In this document: positions 8,993 to 17,318 of the stretch, in pieces | Position numbering within the stretch: the stretch's first letter is position 1 | Layout of the letters: the number at the start of each line of letters is the position of its first letter | From: PALSA-693 sp963729695 | GTDB lineage: Bacteria; Actinomycetota; Acidimicrobiia; Acidimicrobiales; Palsa-688 | Assembly (NCBI GenBank): GCA_963729695.1 | Contig: CAVSOT010000007.1 | Location: forward strand, 248,001-312,000 | Reading direction: 5' to 3' | Length of the DNA stretch: 64,000 nucleotides | Translations under genes and position numbers: made by a program | Notes under the pieces: generated by a model | The model's database searches: none | Told to the model about the DNA's origin: nothing | Seen by the model: the letters and a program-made list of their open reading frames with translations, nothing else

Positions 8993-9616
8993 ATGTCGAC
9001 GCCGGAGATCGTCCTCGAGGTCATGGGGACCGCCCGTTCCATGCGGTGGTTGAAAGAGGACCCGGTTGAGTGGGACCTCGTCGAAAAAGTCATCTGGGCG
9101 GGTACTCGAGCGTCGAGTCCCAACAACACCCAGGGCTGGGACTTCGTGGTGGTCACGTCAGCCGAGACCAAGCGCAAGGTGCAAGAGGCAATCCTGGCCC
9201 GATCGTCACCTCCGCCCGACTCCGGTGCCCGGGCTGCGGCAGCGGCTCCCCTGGATCCGACGCAACGCCGGACGCTGCAGGGTGCCCGCAACGCGCTGAT
9301 GACGATGAACGAGGTTCCCGTCCTGATCTTCGTCTGCGGCTCCAACACCTACCCGGAAGGGGCGCCGGTCTTGGCGTGGGCCTACTCCGCCATGTATGCG
9401 GCGGCCCAAAACATGATCGTCGCGGCTCGGGCCCTCGGGCTCGGGGCCGCCTTCACGACATTCCACCAGCAGGCAGAGGCGGAGATCCGCCAGATTCTGC
9501 ACGTACCGGACGATCGCTTGATCGGCGTAACCATGCCTCTGGGTTGGCCGGCCCGACAATTCGGCCCCGTGACGCGCAAACCCGTCTCGGATGTGATTCA
9601 CCGCGACGAGTGGTGA
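8993..9616 (+). CDS. Nitroreductase-family FMN oxidoreductase
   Basis: A 207-residue protein of the nitroreductase fold. The opening TARSMRWLKEDPV and the WAGTRASSPNNTQGWDFVVV segment bind FMN in this family. GLGAAFTTFHQQAEAEIRQIL and IGVTMPLGWPARQFG are the typical C-terminal pieces. An AGGAGG site precedes ATG 8993. Members reduce nitro groups, quinones, flavins or enoate-type double bonds using NAD(P)H. Lying between a Rieske oxygenase and an E1 alpha gene, it may reduce a pathway intermediate or act as an electron-transfer helper. The exact role is not known. Confidence 0.85.
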   Translation: MSTPEIVLEVMGTARSMRWLKEDPVEWDLVEKVIWAGTRASSPNNTQGWDFVVVTSAETKRKVQEAILARSSPPPDSGARAAAAAPLDPTQRRTLQGARNALMTMNEVPVLIFVCGSNTYPEGAPVLAWAYSAMYAAAQNMIVAARALGLGAAFTTFHQQAEAEIRQILHVPDDRLIGVTMPLGWPARQFGPVTRKPVSDVIHRDEW

Positions 9617-9661
9617 GCCGGCCAGACCCCATCGTTTTACCGGATACAGAGGGAGACTCGA

Positions 9662-10666
9662 ATGGCAAACACGGCCCAGTCGACGACAGGGGTAACCCCT
9701 GACGTTGCCCGTCAGCTGTACACGTCGATGGCGCTCGCCGCCGCGTGCGACGAGCGATTGCGACGGGGAATTGGACGCGGGGAGTTCGTCGCCACCATAT
9801 GGCCGTCGCGCGGCCAAGAGGCGATAGCGGCCGGGTTGGGAACCGCCTTGCGCCGTGACGACAGGCTCGTCACGACCTACCGCGGACTGCATGACCTGAT
9901 TGGTAAGGGAGTTCCCCTCACCGAGGTCATCGGGGAGGTGCTGTGCCGGACGATCGCTCCTTCGCGAGGCAAAGGCGGGACCATGCACATCACTTGTCCC
10001 GAGGTCGGAGTGATGCTGTGCACGGGGATCGTCGGAGCAGGCGTCCCGGTGGCGGTGGGCTTGGCCTTGGCTGCCAGGCAGCAGGGCAGCGACCGCGTGG
10101 CCGCGGTGTGCTTCGGCGACGGCGCCACGAATACCGGATCATTCCACGAGGGGATGAACCTCGCTTCGACCTGGCAGCTCCCGGTCATCTTTGTGTGCCA
10201 GAACAACCTCTTTGCCGAGATGACCCCCATTGCCGACACGATGCACATCAAGCAGGTCGCCGACCGGGCGCTGGCCCATGCCATGCCCGGTTTTCGCATC
10301 GACGGCAACGACCCTGAGGCCGTCTATCAGGCCGTCTCCGAGGCCGCGGAGCGCGGTCGTGGGGGCGGCGGTCCCACGTTGCTGGAATGCGTGACATTCC
10401 GATTCAAGGGCCACTACGCCGGTGACCCGCAGAAGTACATGCCGCCCGAGGAGCTCGCCGCCGCGGAGGCAGCCGACCCGATCCCTCGCTACCGCCAGAA
10501 GCTGATCGACTCGGGCATTTTCCGCAGCGAAGAGCTGGCGTCGATCGACCAGGAGTCTGCGGACCGGATCGAGAAAGCCCTAGAGGAGGTTCTCGAATCG
10601 CCTCCTCCGGAGATGGATGAGCTAGAGAAAGACTTTTTCGTGGATATGAAGGGCATACCAGCATGA
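9662..10666 (+). CDS. TPP-dependent 2-oxoacid/acetoin dehydrogenase E1 alpha subunit
   Basis: A 334-residue E1 alpha. The TPP motif begins GDGATNTGSFHEGMN and ends with the Asn pair in QNNLFAEMT. SRGKGGTMHI and WPSRGQEA are typical of the acetoin and pyruvate branch. It binds thiamine diphosphate with the beta subunit encoded directly downstream (4-nt ATGA overlap) and decarboxylates a 2-oxoacid or cleaves an alpha-hydroxyketone. Substrate class (pyruvate, acetoin, branched-chain) cannot be settled by eye. A second E1 alpha gene begins at the left window edge. Confidence 0.9.
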   Translation: MANTAQSTTGVTPDVARQLYTSMALAAACDERLRRGIGRGEFVATIWPSRGQEAIAAGLGTALRRDDRLVTTYRGLHDLIGKGVPLTEVIGEVLCRTIAPSRGKGGTMHITCPEVGVMLCTGIVGAGVPVAVGLALAARQQGSDRVAAVCFGDGATNTGSFHEGMNLASTWQLPVIFVCQNNLFAEMTPIADTMHIKQVADRALAHAMPGFRIDGNDPEAVYQAVSEAAERGRGGGGPTLLECVTFRFKGHYAGDPQKYMPPEELAAAEAADPIPRYRQKLIDSGIFRSEELASIDQESADRIEKALEEVLESPPPEMDELEKDFFVDMKGIPA

Positions 10667-11667
10667 CGGCACCAGCGGATACCAAGACCCTGACCATGGT
10701 CGGAGCCATCAACGAAGCGTTGGATGAGGCGCTGGCGGCCGACGACCGTGTCTTCCTCATGGGGGAGGACCTGGCCGACCCGGCTGGCGGCATCGGCGGG
10801 GCCACGAGCGGCCTGTCGACGAAGTACGGGCGCAACCGGGTGCTCGACACACCGATCTCCGAGGCTGCCATTGCGGGCGCGGCGATCGGGGCCGCCCTGG
10901 AAGGCCAGATCCCGGTGGCCGAGATCATGATCATGGACTTCATCACCATTGCCATGGATCAGATCGTCAATCTGGCGGCGAAGGCCCGGTTCATGTCCGG
11001 CAACCGGACTTCCTGCCCTCTCACCGTACGTACCGCCACCTTCGGCGGTCGGGGGACCGGAGCGACCCACTCGCAGACGCTGGAGGGTTGGTTCATGCAC
11101 GTGCCTGGGCTCAAGGTGATCATCCCGAGCTCCCCGGCCGATACCAAGGCGCTGTTGAAGGCGGCGATCTTCGACCCCGACCCGTGCCTCTTCTTGGAGA
11201 CGACTGCGCTCTTCGGTACCCGCGGCGAGGTCCCCATCCAAAGCGAGGTCGTCGAGATCGGCCAGGCCGCGGTCAAGCGAAGCGGTCAAGACGTCACGAT
11301 CATCGCCTACGGCCGGGCCGTATTGGACGCCCTGGAGGCGGCCGAGCGGCTGGCCGAGGAAGGCGTTGACGTCGAGGTCCTGGACCTGCGCAGCCTCGTG
11401 CCTCTGGATCTGCCCGCCGTCATGGACTCCGTGGGCCGGACCCGCCGGGCCGTGATCGCCCATTACGCCACCGAGTTCGCGGGGCCAGGGGCTGAGCTGG
11501 CGGCCCGTATCAGCGCGGACCTGTTTGGCCGGCTCGAGGCACCGGTGCAACGGGTGGGCGCCCGATTCCGCCCGATTCCCGCGGCGCGAGGGCTGGAGAG
11601 CGGCGTCCTGCCCAATGTCGATCAGGTCGTGGATGCGGTCAGGTCGGCGGTGGGATTCGCCCCATGA
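10663..11667 (+). CDS. TPP-dependent dehydrogenase E1 beta subunit
   Basis: A 334-residue transketolase-like beta subunit. Features: an N-terminal AINEALDEALAADDRVFLMGEDLADPAGG, then RVLDTPISEAAIAGAAIGAAL, which contacts TPP, GGRGTGATHSQTLEGWFMHVPGLKV in the middle, and a transketolase C domain with DVEVLDLRSLVPLD. It overlaps the alpha gene by 4 nt and the lipoyl-protein gene by 4 nt, so the three are translationally coupled. It forms the alpha2beta2 E1. Confidence 0.9.
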   Translation: MTAPADTKTLTMVGAINEALDEALAADDRVFLMGEDLADPAGGIGGATSGLSTKYGRNRVLDTPISEAAIAGAAIGAALEGQIPVAEIMIMDFITIAMDQIVNLAAKARFMSGNRTSCPLTVRTATFGGRGTGATHSQTLEGWFMHVPGLKVIIPSSPADTKALLKAAIFDPDPCLFLETTALFGTRGEVPIQSEVVEIGQAAVKRSGQDVTIIAYGRAVLDALEAAERLAEEGVDVEVLDLRSLVPLDLPAVMDSVGRTRRAVIAHYATEFAGPGAELAARISADLFGRLEAPVQRVGARFRPIPAARGLESGVLPNVDQVVDAVRSAVGFAP

Positions 11668-11918
11668 GCAAGACGGTCCCGGTCCGGATGCCGAAAATGA
11701 CCTTGGCTGCGGTCGAAGGCACCTTCTTGGAGTGGCTCGTGGAGGATGGCCAGCACGTCGTCGAGGACGAACCCCTTTACACGGTCGAGACCGAGAAGGT
11801 GGAGGCCGAGGTGCCGTCGCCCGCCACCGGGGTGCTGAGGTATGGCGCAGCCGAGCGGGACGGGGTCTACGAAGTCGGCACCCAGCTGGCCGTCATCGAG
11901 GTCTCCGCCGACGGGTAG
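11664..11918 (+). CDS. Stand-alone lipoyl-domain protein
   Basis: An 84-residue protein that is almost entirely one biotinyl/lipoyl domain. The lipoylation site is the Lys in VETEKVEAEV, near residue 41, at the beta-turn, and the second half ends with GTQLAVIEVSADG. In the usual complex this domain is the N-terminus of an E2 acyltransferase. Here the protein stops after the domain, with no peripheral-binding or catalytic part. A free lipoyl protein could accept the acyl group from the adjacent E1 and swing between E1 and an E2/E3 encoded elsewhere. The start overlaps E1 beta by 4 nt. Confidence 0.85.
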   Translation: MSKTVPVRMPKMTLAAVEGTFLEWLVEDGQHVVEDEPLYTVETEKVEAEVPSPATGVLRYGAAERDGVYEVGTQLAVIEVSADG

Positions 11919-12035
11919 ACCGAGCTTCGACCCCTCGGAAGCCCCAGCGCCGGGTGAGCGGTTACTTTCTTCTGGTGATAAAGTGGCGGCCTCCCGGTTT
12001 CGGGTGCCGATGCTCGTCGCCGACTAGGAGGATGC

Positions 12036-12125
12036 ATGGCGACTTCACAGGGTCTCTTTGTCTTTGATGCTGGGCGTGTACGCCATGACGCGCTGCGGCG
12101 TCCGATAGGAGAGTGCGCCCCGTGA
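12036..12125 (+). CDS. Small 29-residue ORF coupled to the aldehyde dehydrogenase
   Basis: ATG 12036 is preceded by a perfect AGGAGG (12026-12031). The frame runs 29 codons and its TGA overlaps the GTG start of the next gene (GTGA at 12122-12125). The peptide begins MATSQGLFVFDAGR and ends GECAP, with no signal sequence or known motif. The good ribosome site and the coupling suggest it is translated. It could be a leader peptide that couples translation to the dehydrogenase, a small protein of its own, or a chance frame. Codon composition over so few codons is not decisive. Confidence 0.4.
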   Translation: MATSQGLFVFDAGRVRHDALRRPIGECAP

Positions 12126-13606
12126 ACACCATTGGCCATTGGATCGGCGGGCGCCCCGCCGCCGGTACGTCGGGTCGGGTCGGCCCGGTCTTTGATCCCG
12201 CCCGAGGCACGCAGACCGCGGAGGTCAGCCTGGCATCCGCGGCGGAGGTCGGCGAGGCGGTGCAGACGGCCGCGGACGCGTCGATCTCCTGGGGCAGCTC
12301 ACCGTTGGGTAACCGGGCCAACATGCTCTTCCGGCTACGCGAGCTGATCGACAATCACCGCCAGGATTTGGCCGCAGCCATCACGCGCGAACACGGGAAG
12401 GTCCTGTCGGACGCAGAAGGCGAGGTTGCTCGAGGCCTCGAGTGCGTCGAGTTCGCGTGCGGCATCCCCCATCTACTCAAGGGGGCCTACAGCTCCGAAG
12501 TGTCGACCGGCGTCGACGTGCACACCGTCCTGCATCCACTCGGTGTCGTGGCCGGGATCACGCCTTTCAACTTCCCGGTCATGGTCCCGTTGTGGATGCT
12601 GGCCAACGCCGTGGCGTGTGGGAACTCCTTCGTGTGGAAGCCGTCCGAGAAGGACCCGTCCCCCTCGCTGCTACTGGCGGAGCTGGTCCACGAGGCGGGG
12701 TTTCCCGACGGAGTGTTCAACGTGATCCAGGGTGACGCCGAGGCCGTGGATGCGTTGCTCACCCATCCGCAGGTCGACGCGGTGTCGTTCGTCGGCAGTA
12801 CGGCCGTGGCTCGCCACGTGTACGAGACCGGGACCAGCCGGGGCAAGCGGGTGCAGGCGCTCGGGGGCGCCAAAAACCACATGGTGGTCCTGCCGGACGC
12901 CGATCTCGACGCGGCCGCCAATGCAGCGGTGTCCGCCGGGTACGGCTCGGCCGGGGAGCGCTGCATGGCGATTTCGGTCGTCGTGGCGGTGGGTCCGGTG
13001 GCTGACGATCTCGTCGAGGCCATCGCGGCTCGTATCCCGGAGGTGGTGATCGGGCCGGGCGACCAGCCTGAATCCATGATGGGACCGCTGATCACGCGCG
13101 AGCATCAACGCCGGGTGCGGTCCTATGTCCAAGGCGCCACCGACGAAGGGGCGCGTGTGGTGGTCGACGGGTCCGCCGAAGCTGCGGGAGATGGCTTCTT
13201 CCTAGGGTGCTCCCTTCTCGACGAGGTCAAGCCCGGAATGCGGGTGTACGACGACGAGATCTTCGGTCCCGTGCTCGGCGTGGTGCGGGTCGGGACCTTC
13301 GACGAGGCCGTCGCCCTGGTCAACGCCAACCCCTATGGCAACGGCGTCGCTTTGTTCACTCGAGACGGCGGCGCCGCTCGACGCTTCGAGCGTCAGATCA
13401 GCGTGGGCATGGTCGGGATCAACGTGCCCATCCCCGTTCCGGTGGGTTACCACTCCTTCGGAGGTTGGAAATCGTCCCTGTTTGGCGACTCGGCCATCTA
13501 CGGGCCCGAAGGCATCAGGTTCTACACCCGACCGAAGGTGGTTACGACGCGTTGGCCCCGGGCAAGCAAAAGTGAGATTGACCTAGGCTTTCCCACGACC
13601 CGATGA
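12122..13606 (+). CDS. CoA-acylating aldehyde dehydrogenase (methylmalonate-semialdehyde dehydrogenase family)
   Basis: A 494-residue aldehyde dehydrogenase. TPFNFPVMVPLWMLANAVACGN and KPSEKDPS are the NAD-binding signatures of the MmsA branch. GSAGERCMA carries the catalytic Cys, and EIFGPVLGVVRVGTFDEA and NPYGNGVALFT follow. MmsA enzymes oxidise malonate or methylmalonate semialdehyde to acetyl- or propionyl-CoA with loss of CO2. The start at GTG 12122 is chosen because AGGAGAG lies 8 nt upstream; GTG 12113 would overlap that site. Its position after the E1/lipoyl genes suggests it produces a CoA thioester from an aldehyde released in the pathway. Confidence 0.88.
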   Translation: MNTIGHWIGGRPAAGTSGRVGPVFDPARGTQTAEVSLASAAEVGEAVQTAADASISWGSSPLGNRANMLFRLRELIDNHRQDLAAAITREHGKVLSDAEGEVARGLECVEFACGIPHLLKGAYSSEVSTGVDVHTVLHPLGVVAGITPFNFPVMVPLWMLANAVACGNSFVWKPSEKDPSPSLLLAELVHEAGFPDGVFNVIQGDAEAVDALLTHPQVDAVSFVGSTAVARHVYETGTSRGKRVQALGGAKNHMVVLPDADLDAAANAAVSAGYGSAGERCMAISVVVAVGPVADDLVEAIAARIPEVVIGPGDQPESMMGPLITREHQRRVRSYVQGATDEGARVVVDGSAEAAGDGFFLGCSLLDEVKPGMRVYDDEIFGPVLGVVRVGTFDEAVALVNANPYGNGVALFTRDGGAARRFERQISVGMVGINVPIPVPVGYHSFGGWKSSLFGDSAIYGPEGIRFYTRPKVVTTRWPRASKSEIDLGFPTTR

Positions 13607-13678
13607 GCCTGACGCCCCACGCCCGTACGCTGCTCCCGCGCGCGCCCCGAGCGACGCAGCCAATCTGATCGGACCCTG

Positions 13679-14452
13679 ATGGCACCTGATGCAGCAATCC
13701 CTGCCCTGTTCAACATCGAAGGCCGGGTGGCGGTCGTGACCGGCGCCTCCTCAGGGTTGGGTGAGGCCCTGGCCCGGGCGCTCGCTGCGGCCGGGGCCCG
13801 CGTGGCGGTGGTGGCCCGACGGGGCGACCGTCTGGAGAAGCTGGCCGACGAGATCGATGGTTTCCCCGTGTCGGCCGACCTGCTCGACGCCGAGCGGTTG
13901 GGGGAAGTCATCCCGCCGGTCGTCGAGGCCCTGGGCCCACCAGAGATCCTGGTCAACGCGGCGGGCAACGTTTTTACCCGTGAGCGAGCCGAGAAAGAGC
14001 CCCCCGAGGCCATCCTCGACACGCTCAAGCTCAACCTGATCGCGCCGTTTCGCCTGTCCCAAGAGGTCTTCCCCCACATGATCGAACTGGGGCGAGGCTC
14101 GATCATCTTCATCTCGTCGCTCAGCGGCCACGTCGGCGTGCCCGGGATTCCACAAGCGTCCTACGCGGCCAGCAAGCTGGGACTGTCCGGCCTGAGCAAG
14201 GAACTGGCAGCCCAGTGGTCGCGCCACTCGATCCGGATCAATACGGTGGCCCCCGGATTCTTCCGGAGCGAGATCACCGACGAGTTCTACGACAGCGAGA
14301 AAGGCAGCACCTGGTTGCGGCGCAACACCCCGCTCCCGATGGAAGGGAGCGTCGAGGACTTCATCGGCGCGGTCCTGTGGCTGGCGAGCGACGCGGGTCG
14401 GTATATCACCGGGCAGACGATCATCGTCGACGGCGGCTGGACGGCGAAGTAG
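13679..14452 (+). CDS. Short-chain dehydrogenase/reductase
   Basis: A 257-residue SDR with TGASSGLGEALARAL, NAAGNVF, ISSLSGHVG with the catalytic Ser, and YAASKLG for Tyr-Lys. It ends YITGQTIIVDGGWTAK. It lies 72 nt after the aldehyde dehydrogenase and 2 nt before the acyl-CoA dehydrogenase, so it is part of the block. A 3-hydroxyacyl-CoA or ring-alcohol dehydrogenase role would fit, but this is inferred from context. Confidence 0.85.
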   Translation: MAPDAAIPALFNIEGRVAVVTGASSGLGEALARALAAAGARVAVVARRGDRLEKLADEIDGFPVSADLLDAERLGEVIPPVVEALGPPEILVNAAGNVFTRERAEKEPPEAILDTLKLNLIAPFRLSQEVFPHMIELGRGSIIFISSLSGHVGVPGIPQASYAASKLGLSGLSKELAAQWSRHSIRINTVAPGFFRSEITDEFYDSEKGSTWLRRNTPLPMEGSVEDFIGAVLWLASDAGRYITGQTIIVDGGWTAK

Positions 14453-14454
14453 TC

Positions 14455-15603
14455 ATGGACTTCGACATGGGCGACTCGGTCCGGGGTCTCCGTACGGAGT
14501 TGCGAGGGCTCATCAAGGACAACGTTCCGGCCGACTACTTGGGGGCTTTCACCGACGACCCGGCCGACCTGGAAGTGGCGCAGCGCTTCTGCCGCCTGCT
14601 TTCCGAGCAGGGCCTGCTCTGCATGGCCTGGCCCCCGGAGTGGGGTGGGCGCGGCGCTTCGCCGTGGGAGCAAACGGCCGTTCGGGAGGAGATGTGGGCT
14701 CACCACGAGCCGCGAGGCGCTCAGTACATGGGCGTCAACTGGGTTGGGCCGGCCATCATGCGTCACGGAACTCCTGCCCAACAGCGACAGCACCTGCCTG
14801 CCATCGCCAGGGGTGAGGTGATCTGGTGCCAGGGCTTCAGCGAACCCAACTCCGGTTCTGACCTGGCCTCACTGCAGACGGCAGCCAGACGCGATGGGGA
14901 TGGATGGCACGTCAGCGGTCAGAAGATCTGGACGTCGTACGCCACCATGGCGCAATGGTGTTTCCTGCTGGCTCGTACGTCGAGAGGGCAGAAGAAGCAG
15001 CAGGGGCTGACGATCTTTCTCGTACCAATGTCATCCCCGGGGATCGAGGTTCGCCCGATCGCCTGCATGATCGGCCCGCACCATCTGAACGAGGTGTTTT
15101 TCGACAACGTGTGGGTGACCGAAGCCGACGTGCTCGGGACCGTGGACGAGGGTTGGCGGGTCGTGCAGGAAGTGCTTGCCTTCGAGCGAGTGGGTATTGC
15201 CCGGTATGCGAGGGTCGAACGTTTGCTGCTCTGGGCGCCGGCGGCCCTGGGAGATCAATGGGAAGGTCTGCCGGACGCCTTGCGTGGCCGGTGGGCCCGG
15301 ATGCTCACTCACGCCCGTAGAGCCAGGTTGCTCGCCTACAAAGTCGTCGACACCCAAGCTCGGGGACAGGTCCGCCCGGGCGATGCCGCCGCCTACCGGA
15401 TTGCGGTCACCAGGCTCGACCAGGAGAGTGCCGACGTGCTGATGGACATCGTCGGGCAGGCCCAGTTCGCCGACGAGGACGGCTTGCGGTTCAAGCGGGC
15501 CGTGCAGGACCACTGGAAGTACTCCCAGGCCTCGACAGTGGCGTCGGGAAGCATCGAGATGCAGCGCATCCTGCTGGCCAGGTCGCTGGTGGGTTCGCGA
15601 TGA
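14455..15603 (+). CDS. Acyl-CoA dehydrogenase, first subunit of pair 1
   Basis: A 382-residue acyl-CoA dehydrogenase (FAD). WCQGFSEPNSGSDLASLQT is the FAD/substrate signature, and WTSYATMAQWCFLLART and SIEMQRILLARSLVG follow. The start at ATG 14455 follows the SDR stop by 2 nt. Its stop overlaps the next gene by 4 nt (ATGA). In actinobacterial steroid side-chain degradation, adjacent FadE genes coding one normal and one divergent subunit form alpha2beta2 enzymes; this pair has that arrangement. It introduces the alpha-beta double bond into a CoA ester. Confidence 0.88.
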   Translation: MDFDMGDSVRGLRTELRGLIKDNVPADYLGAFTDDPADLEVAQRFCRLLSEQGLLCMAWPPEWGGRGASPWEQTAVREEMWAHHEPRGAQYMGVNWVGPAIMRHGTPAQQRQHLPAIARGEVIWCQGFSEPNSGSDLASLQTAARRDGDGWHVSGQKIWTSYATMAQWCFLLARTSRGQKKQQGLTIFLVPMSSPGIEVRPIACMIGPHHLNEVFFDNVWVTEADVLGTVDEGWRVVQEVLAFERVGIARYARVERLLLWAPAALGDQWEGLPDALRGRWARMLTHARRARLLAYKVVDTQARGQVRPGDAAAYRIAVTRLDQESADVLMDIVGQAQFADEDGLRFKRAVQDHWKYSQASTVASGSIEMQRILLARSLVGSR

Positions 15604-16544
15604 ACATCGAACTGAGCGACGAGGCCCTCGAGTTCGGCAGCCTGGTGCGCAAGGCGCTCGAGTCGGCCGGTGGCGATCAACTGGTTCAGATAGCCGAGAC
15701 GGACCCCGGTCGTCGCCATGAGATCGTGGCGCCGGTCCTGGCCGAGCTGGGGGCCTGGGAGCTCGATCCTCGTGGCAGCGCGGACGAGCTGGAAGCCGCT
15801 GCCGCGCTGTGCCGCAACGCCGGCTACTGGGCGGTTGCCTATCCGGTGGCTGAGCGGTTGTGCCGTCCCCTCGACCTGGACGTCGACGGGCTGGTGGTGG
15901 TCGCGGACGTGAATCCCGCGGCGGCGATTGCCGGCCTGGATCTCCGCTGGGCTGCCGTCACCCTCGATGGATGCCGCAGCCAGGTCTCCGTCCCCCCATT
16001 CTCCGGGTCGCCGCGCCCATCGGCTTTCGTCGTCGATCTCGACCTCGAGAAGATCGACGACGCGGGGGTGCCAGACGTCGCCCTCGGTGTGGCCCTGCCG
16101 TGCTGGACGCTTTTGGGCATGCTCGATCGCGCTATGGACCTGACTCGGGCTTACGTGTTGGAGCGCGAGCAGTTCGGGCAGGCCCTGGCTGGCTTCCAGG
16201 GGGTCCAATTCCAGCTGACGGAGGCCGAGGTCGAGCGGGCCGGCGTGGAAGAGCTGGCGAAGTACGCGCTGTGGAGCATCCAGTCGCAGCAGCCCACCGC
16301 ACTTGAGGACGCTCTGGCGCTACGGGTGGCTGCGATCGAAGGGGCCGACGTAGTGTTCCGCATCGCCCACCAGCTCCATGGTGCCATCGGTTTCTGCGAC
16401 GAGACCACCCTCTCGTGGGTATCGCGCTACAGCATTCCGATCCGTCGGCACCCGCTCGGCGGGACGGCGACGACGCAGCAACTCGCCCGCCGACTCGGTC
16501 GAGCCGGCCTGCCGGGGCCCTTCAGCGGCGAGCGGGCCGGATGA
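15600..16544 (+). CDS. Divergent short acyl-CoA dehydrogenase, second subunit of pair 1
   Basis: A 314-residue protein, shorter than a normal acyl-CoA dehydrogenase (about 380). The recognisable part is C-terminal: RAYVLEREQFGQALAGFQGVQFQLTEAEVE and the VFRIAHQLHGAIGFCDETTLSWVSRY segment. The usual SEP.AGSD FAD motif is not visible, and the middle domain is reduced. It overlaps both neighbours by 4 nt. It probably serves as the partner chain in a heteromeric dehydrogenase. Whether it binds FAD cannot be told from sequence alone. Confidence 0.75.
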   Translation: MNIELSDEALEFGSLVRKALESAGGDQLVQIAETDPGRRHEIVAPVLAELGAWELDPRGSADELEAAAALCRNAGYWAVAYPVAERLCRPLDLDVDGLVVVADVNPAAAIAGLDLRWAAVTLDGCRSQVSVPPFSGSPRPSAFVVDLDLEKIDDAGVPDVALGVALPCWTLLGMLDRAMDLTRAYVLEREQFGQALAGFQGVQFQLTEAEVERAGVEELAKYALWSIQSQQPTALEDALALRVAAIEGADVVFRIAHQLHGAIGFCDETTLSWVSRYSIPIRRHPLGGTATTQQLARRLGRAGLPGPFSGERAG

Positions 16545-17318
16545 ACTACGACCTCCCCGAGGAGCTGATCGTCGAAGCGGACGGCCCGATCCGCACCGTG
16601 ATCATCAATCGACCCAACGAGTTGAACGCGGTCAACAAATCGCTTCATGGAGCGCTGGCCGGGGTGTGGCGCCAGCTGGCCGCCGATCCTCGAGGCGCGT
16701 GTGGTGATCCTCACAGGCGCCGGTCGGACGTTCTCGGCCGGGGGCGACTTCGGGTGGATCACCTCGTTCTTCGACGACCCCGCCGGCCGCGACGAGAGCC
16801 TTCGGGAAGGCGCCGAGATCATCGACGAAATGCTCCGCTTCCCGCTCCCGGTGATCGCCGCGGTCAACGGCGCGGCCGTCGGGTTGGGATGCAGCATCGC
16901 CATCCTCTGCGACATCGTGCTCATGTCCGAGAAGGCCCACTTCGCAGATCCGCACGTGTCCGTCGGCTTGGTGGCCGGAGACGGCGGGGCCGCCTTCTGG
17001 CCTCTGCTTACCAGCATCCTCCGGACGAGGGAGTACCTCTTCACCGGAGAGCGGATCCCGGCTTCCCGCGCCGTCGAGCTCGGCCTGGCCACGCGGATGA
17101 CCGAGCCGGCCGACCTGCTCCCCGAGGCCCGTCGTCTCGCCGAGCGGCTGGCCCTCCAACCGGCCGAGGCCGTGCAAGGCACCAAGAGGATCCTCAACAT
17201 GCATCTGGCCCGTGCCCTCAGCGGTGCCGTGCCAGCTGGTTTCGCCGCCGAAGGGGCCTCGATGAAGAGTGATGAGCATCGCCAACGCCTGATGGCGCTG
17301 GCACCCAAACAGCCATGA
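16541..17318 (+). CDS. Enoyl-CoA hydratase/isomerase, interrupted by a frameshift
   Basis: The frame from ATG 16541 (MNYDLPEELIVEADGPIRTV) runs well to about 16690, where the homology moves one base forward into the frame containing VVILTGAGRTFSAGGDFGWI. Removing one base in 16688-16691 restores ADPEARVVILTGAG and a 258-residue crotonase of normal length. Oxyanion-hole segments GRTFSAGGDF and NGAAVGLGCSIAILCDIV are intact, as is FADPHVSVGLVAGDGG. Both ends keep 4-nt overlaps with neighbouring genes, which argues that the ancestral gene was intact and coupled. It would hydrate an enoyl-CoA made by the flanking dehydrogenases. Either a sequencing error or a real frameshift mutation. Confidence 0.8.

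Noticed and set aside
11842..12027. 61-codon frame after the lipoyl gene
   Set aside because: Out of frame with the lipoyl domain, no ribosome site and no motif; the 29-codon frame at 12036 has much better signals.
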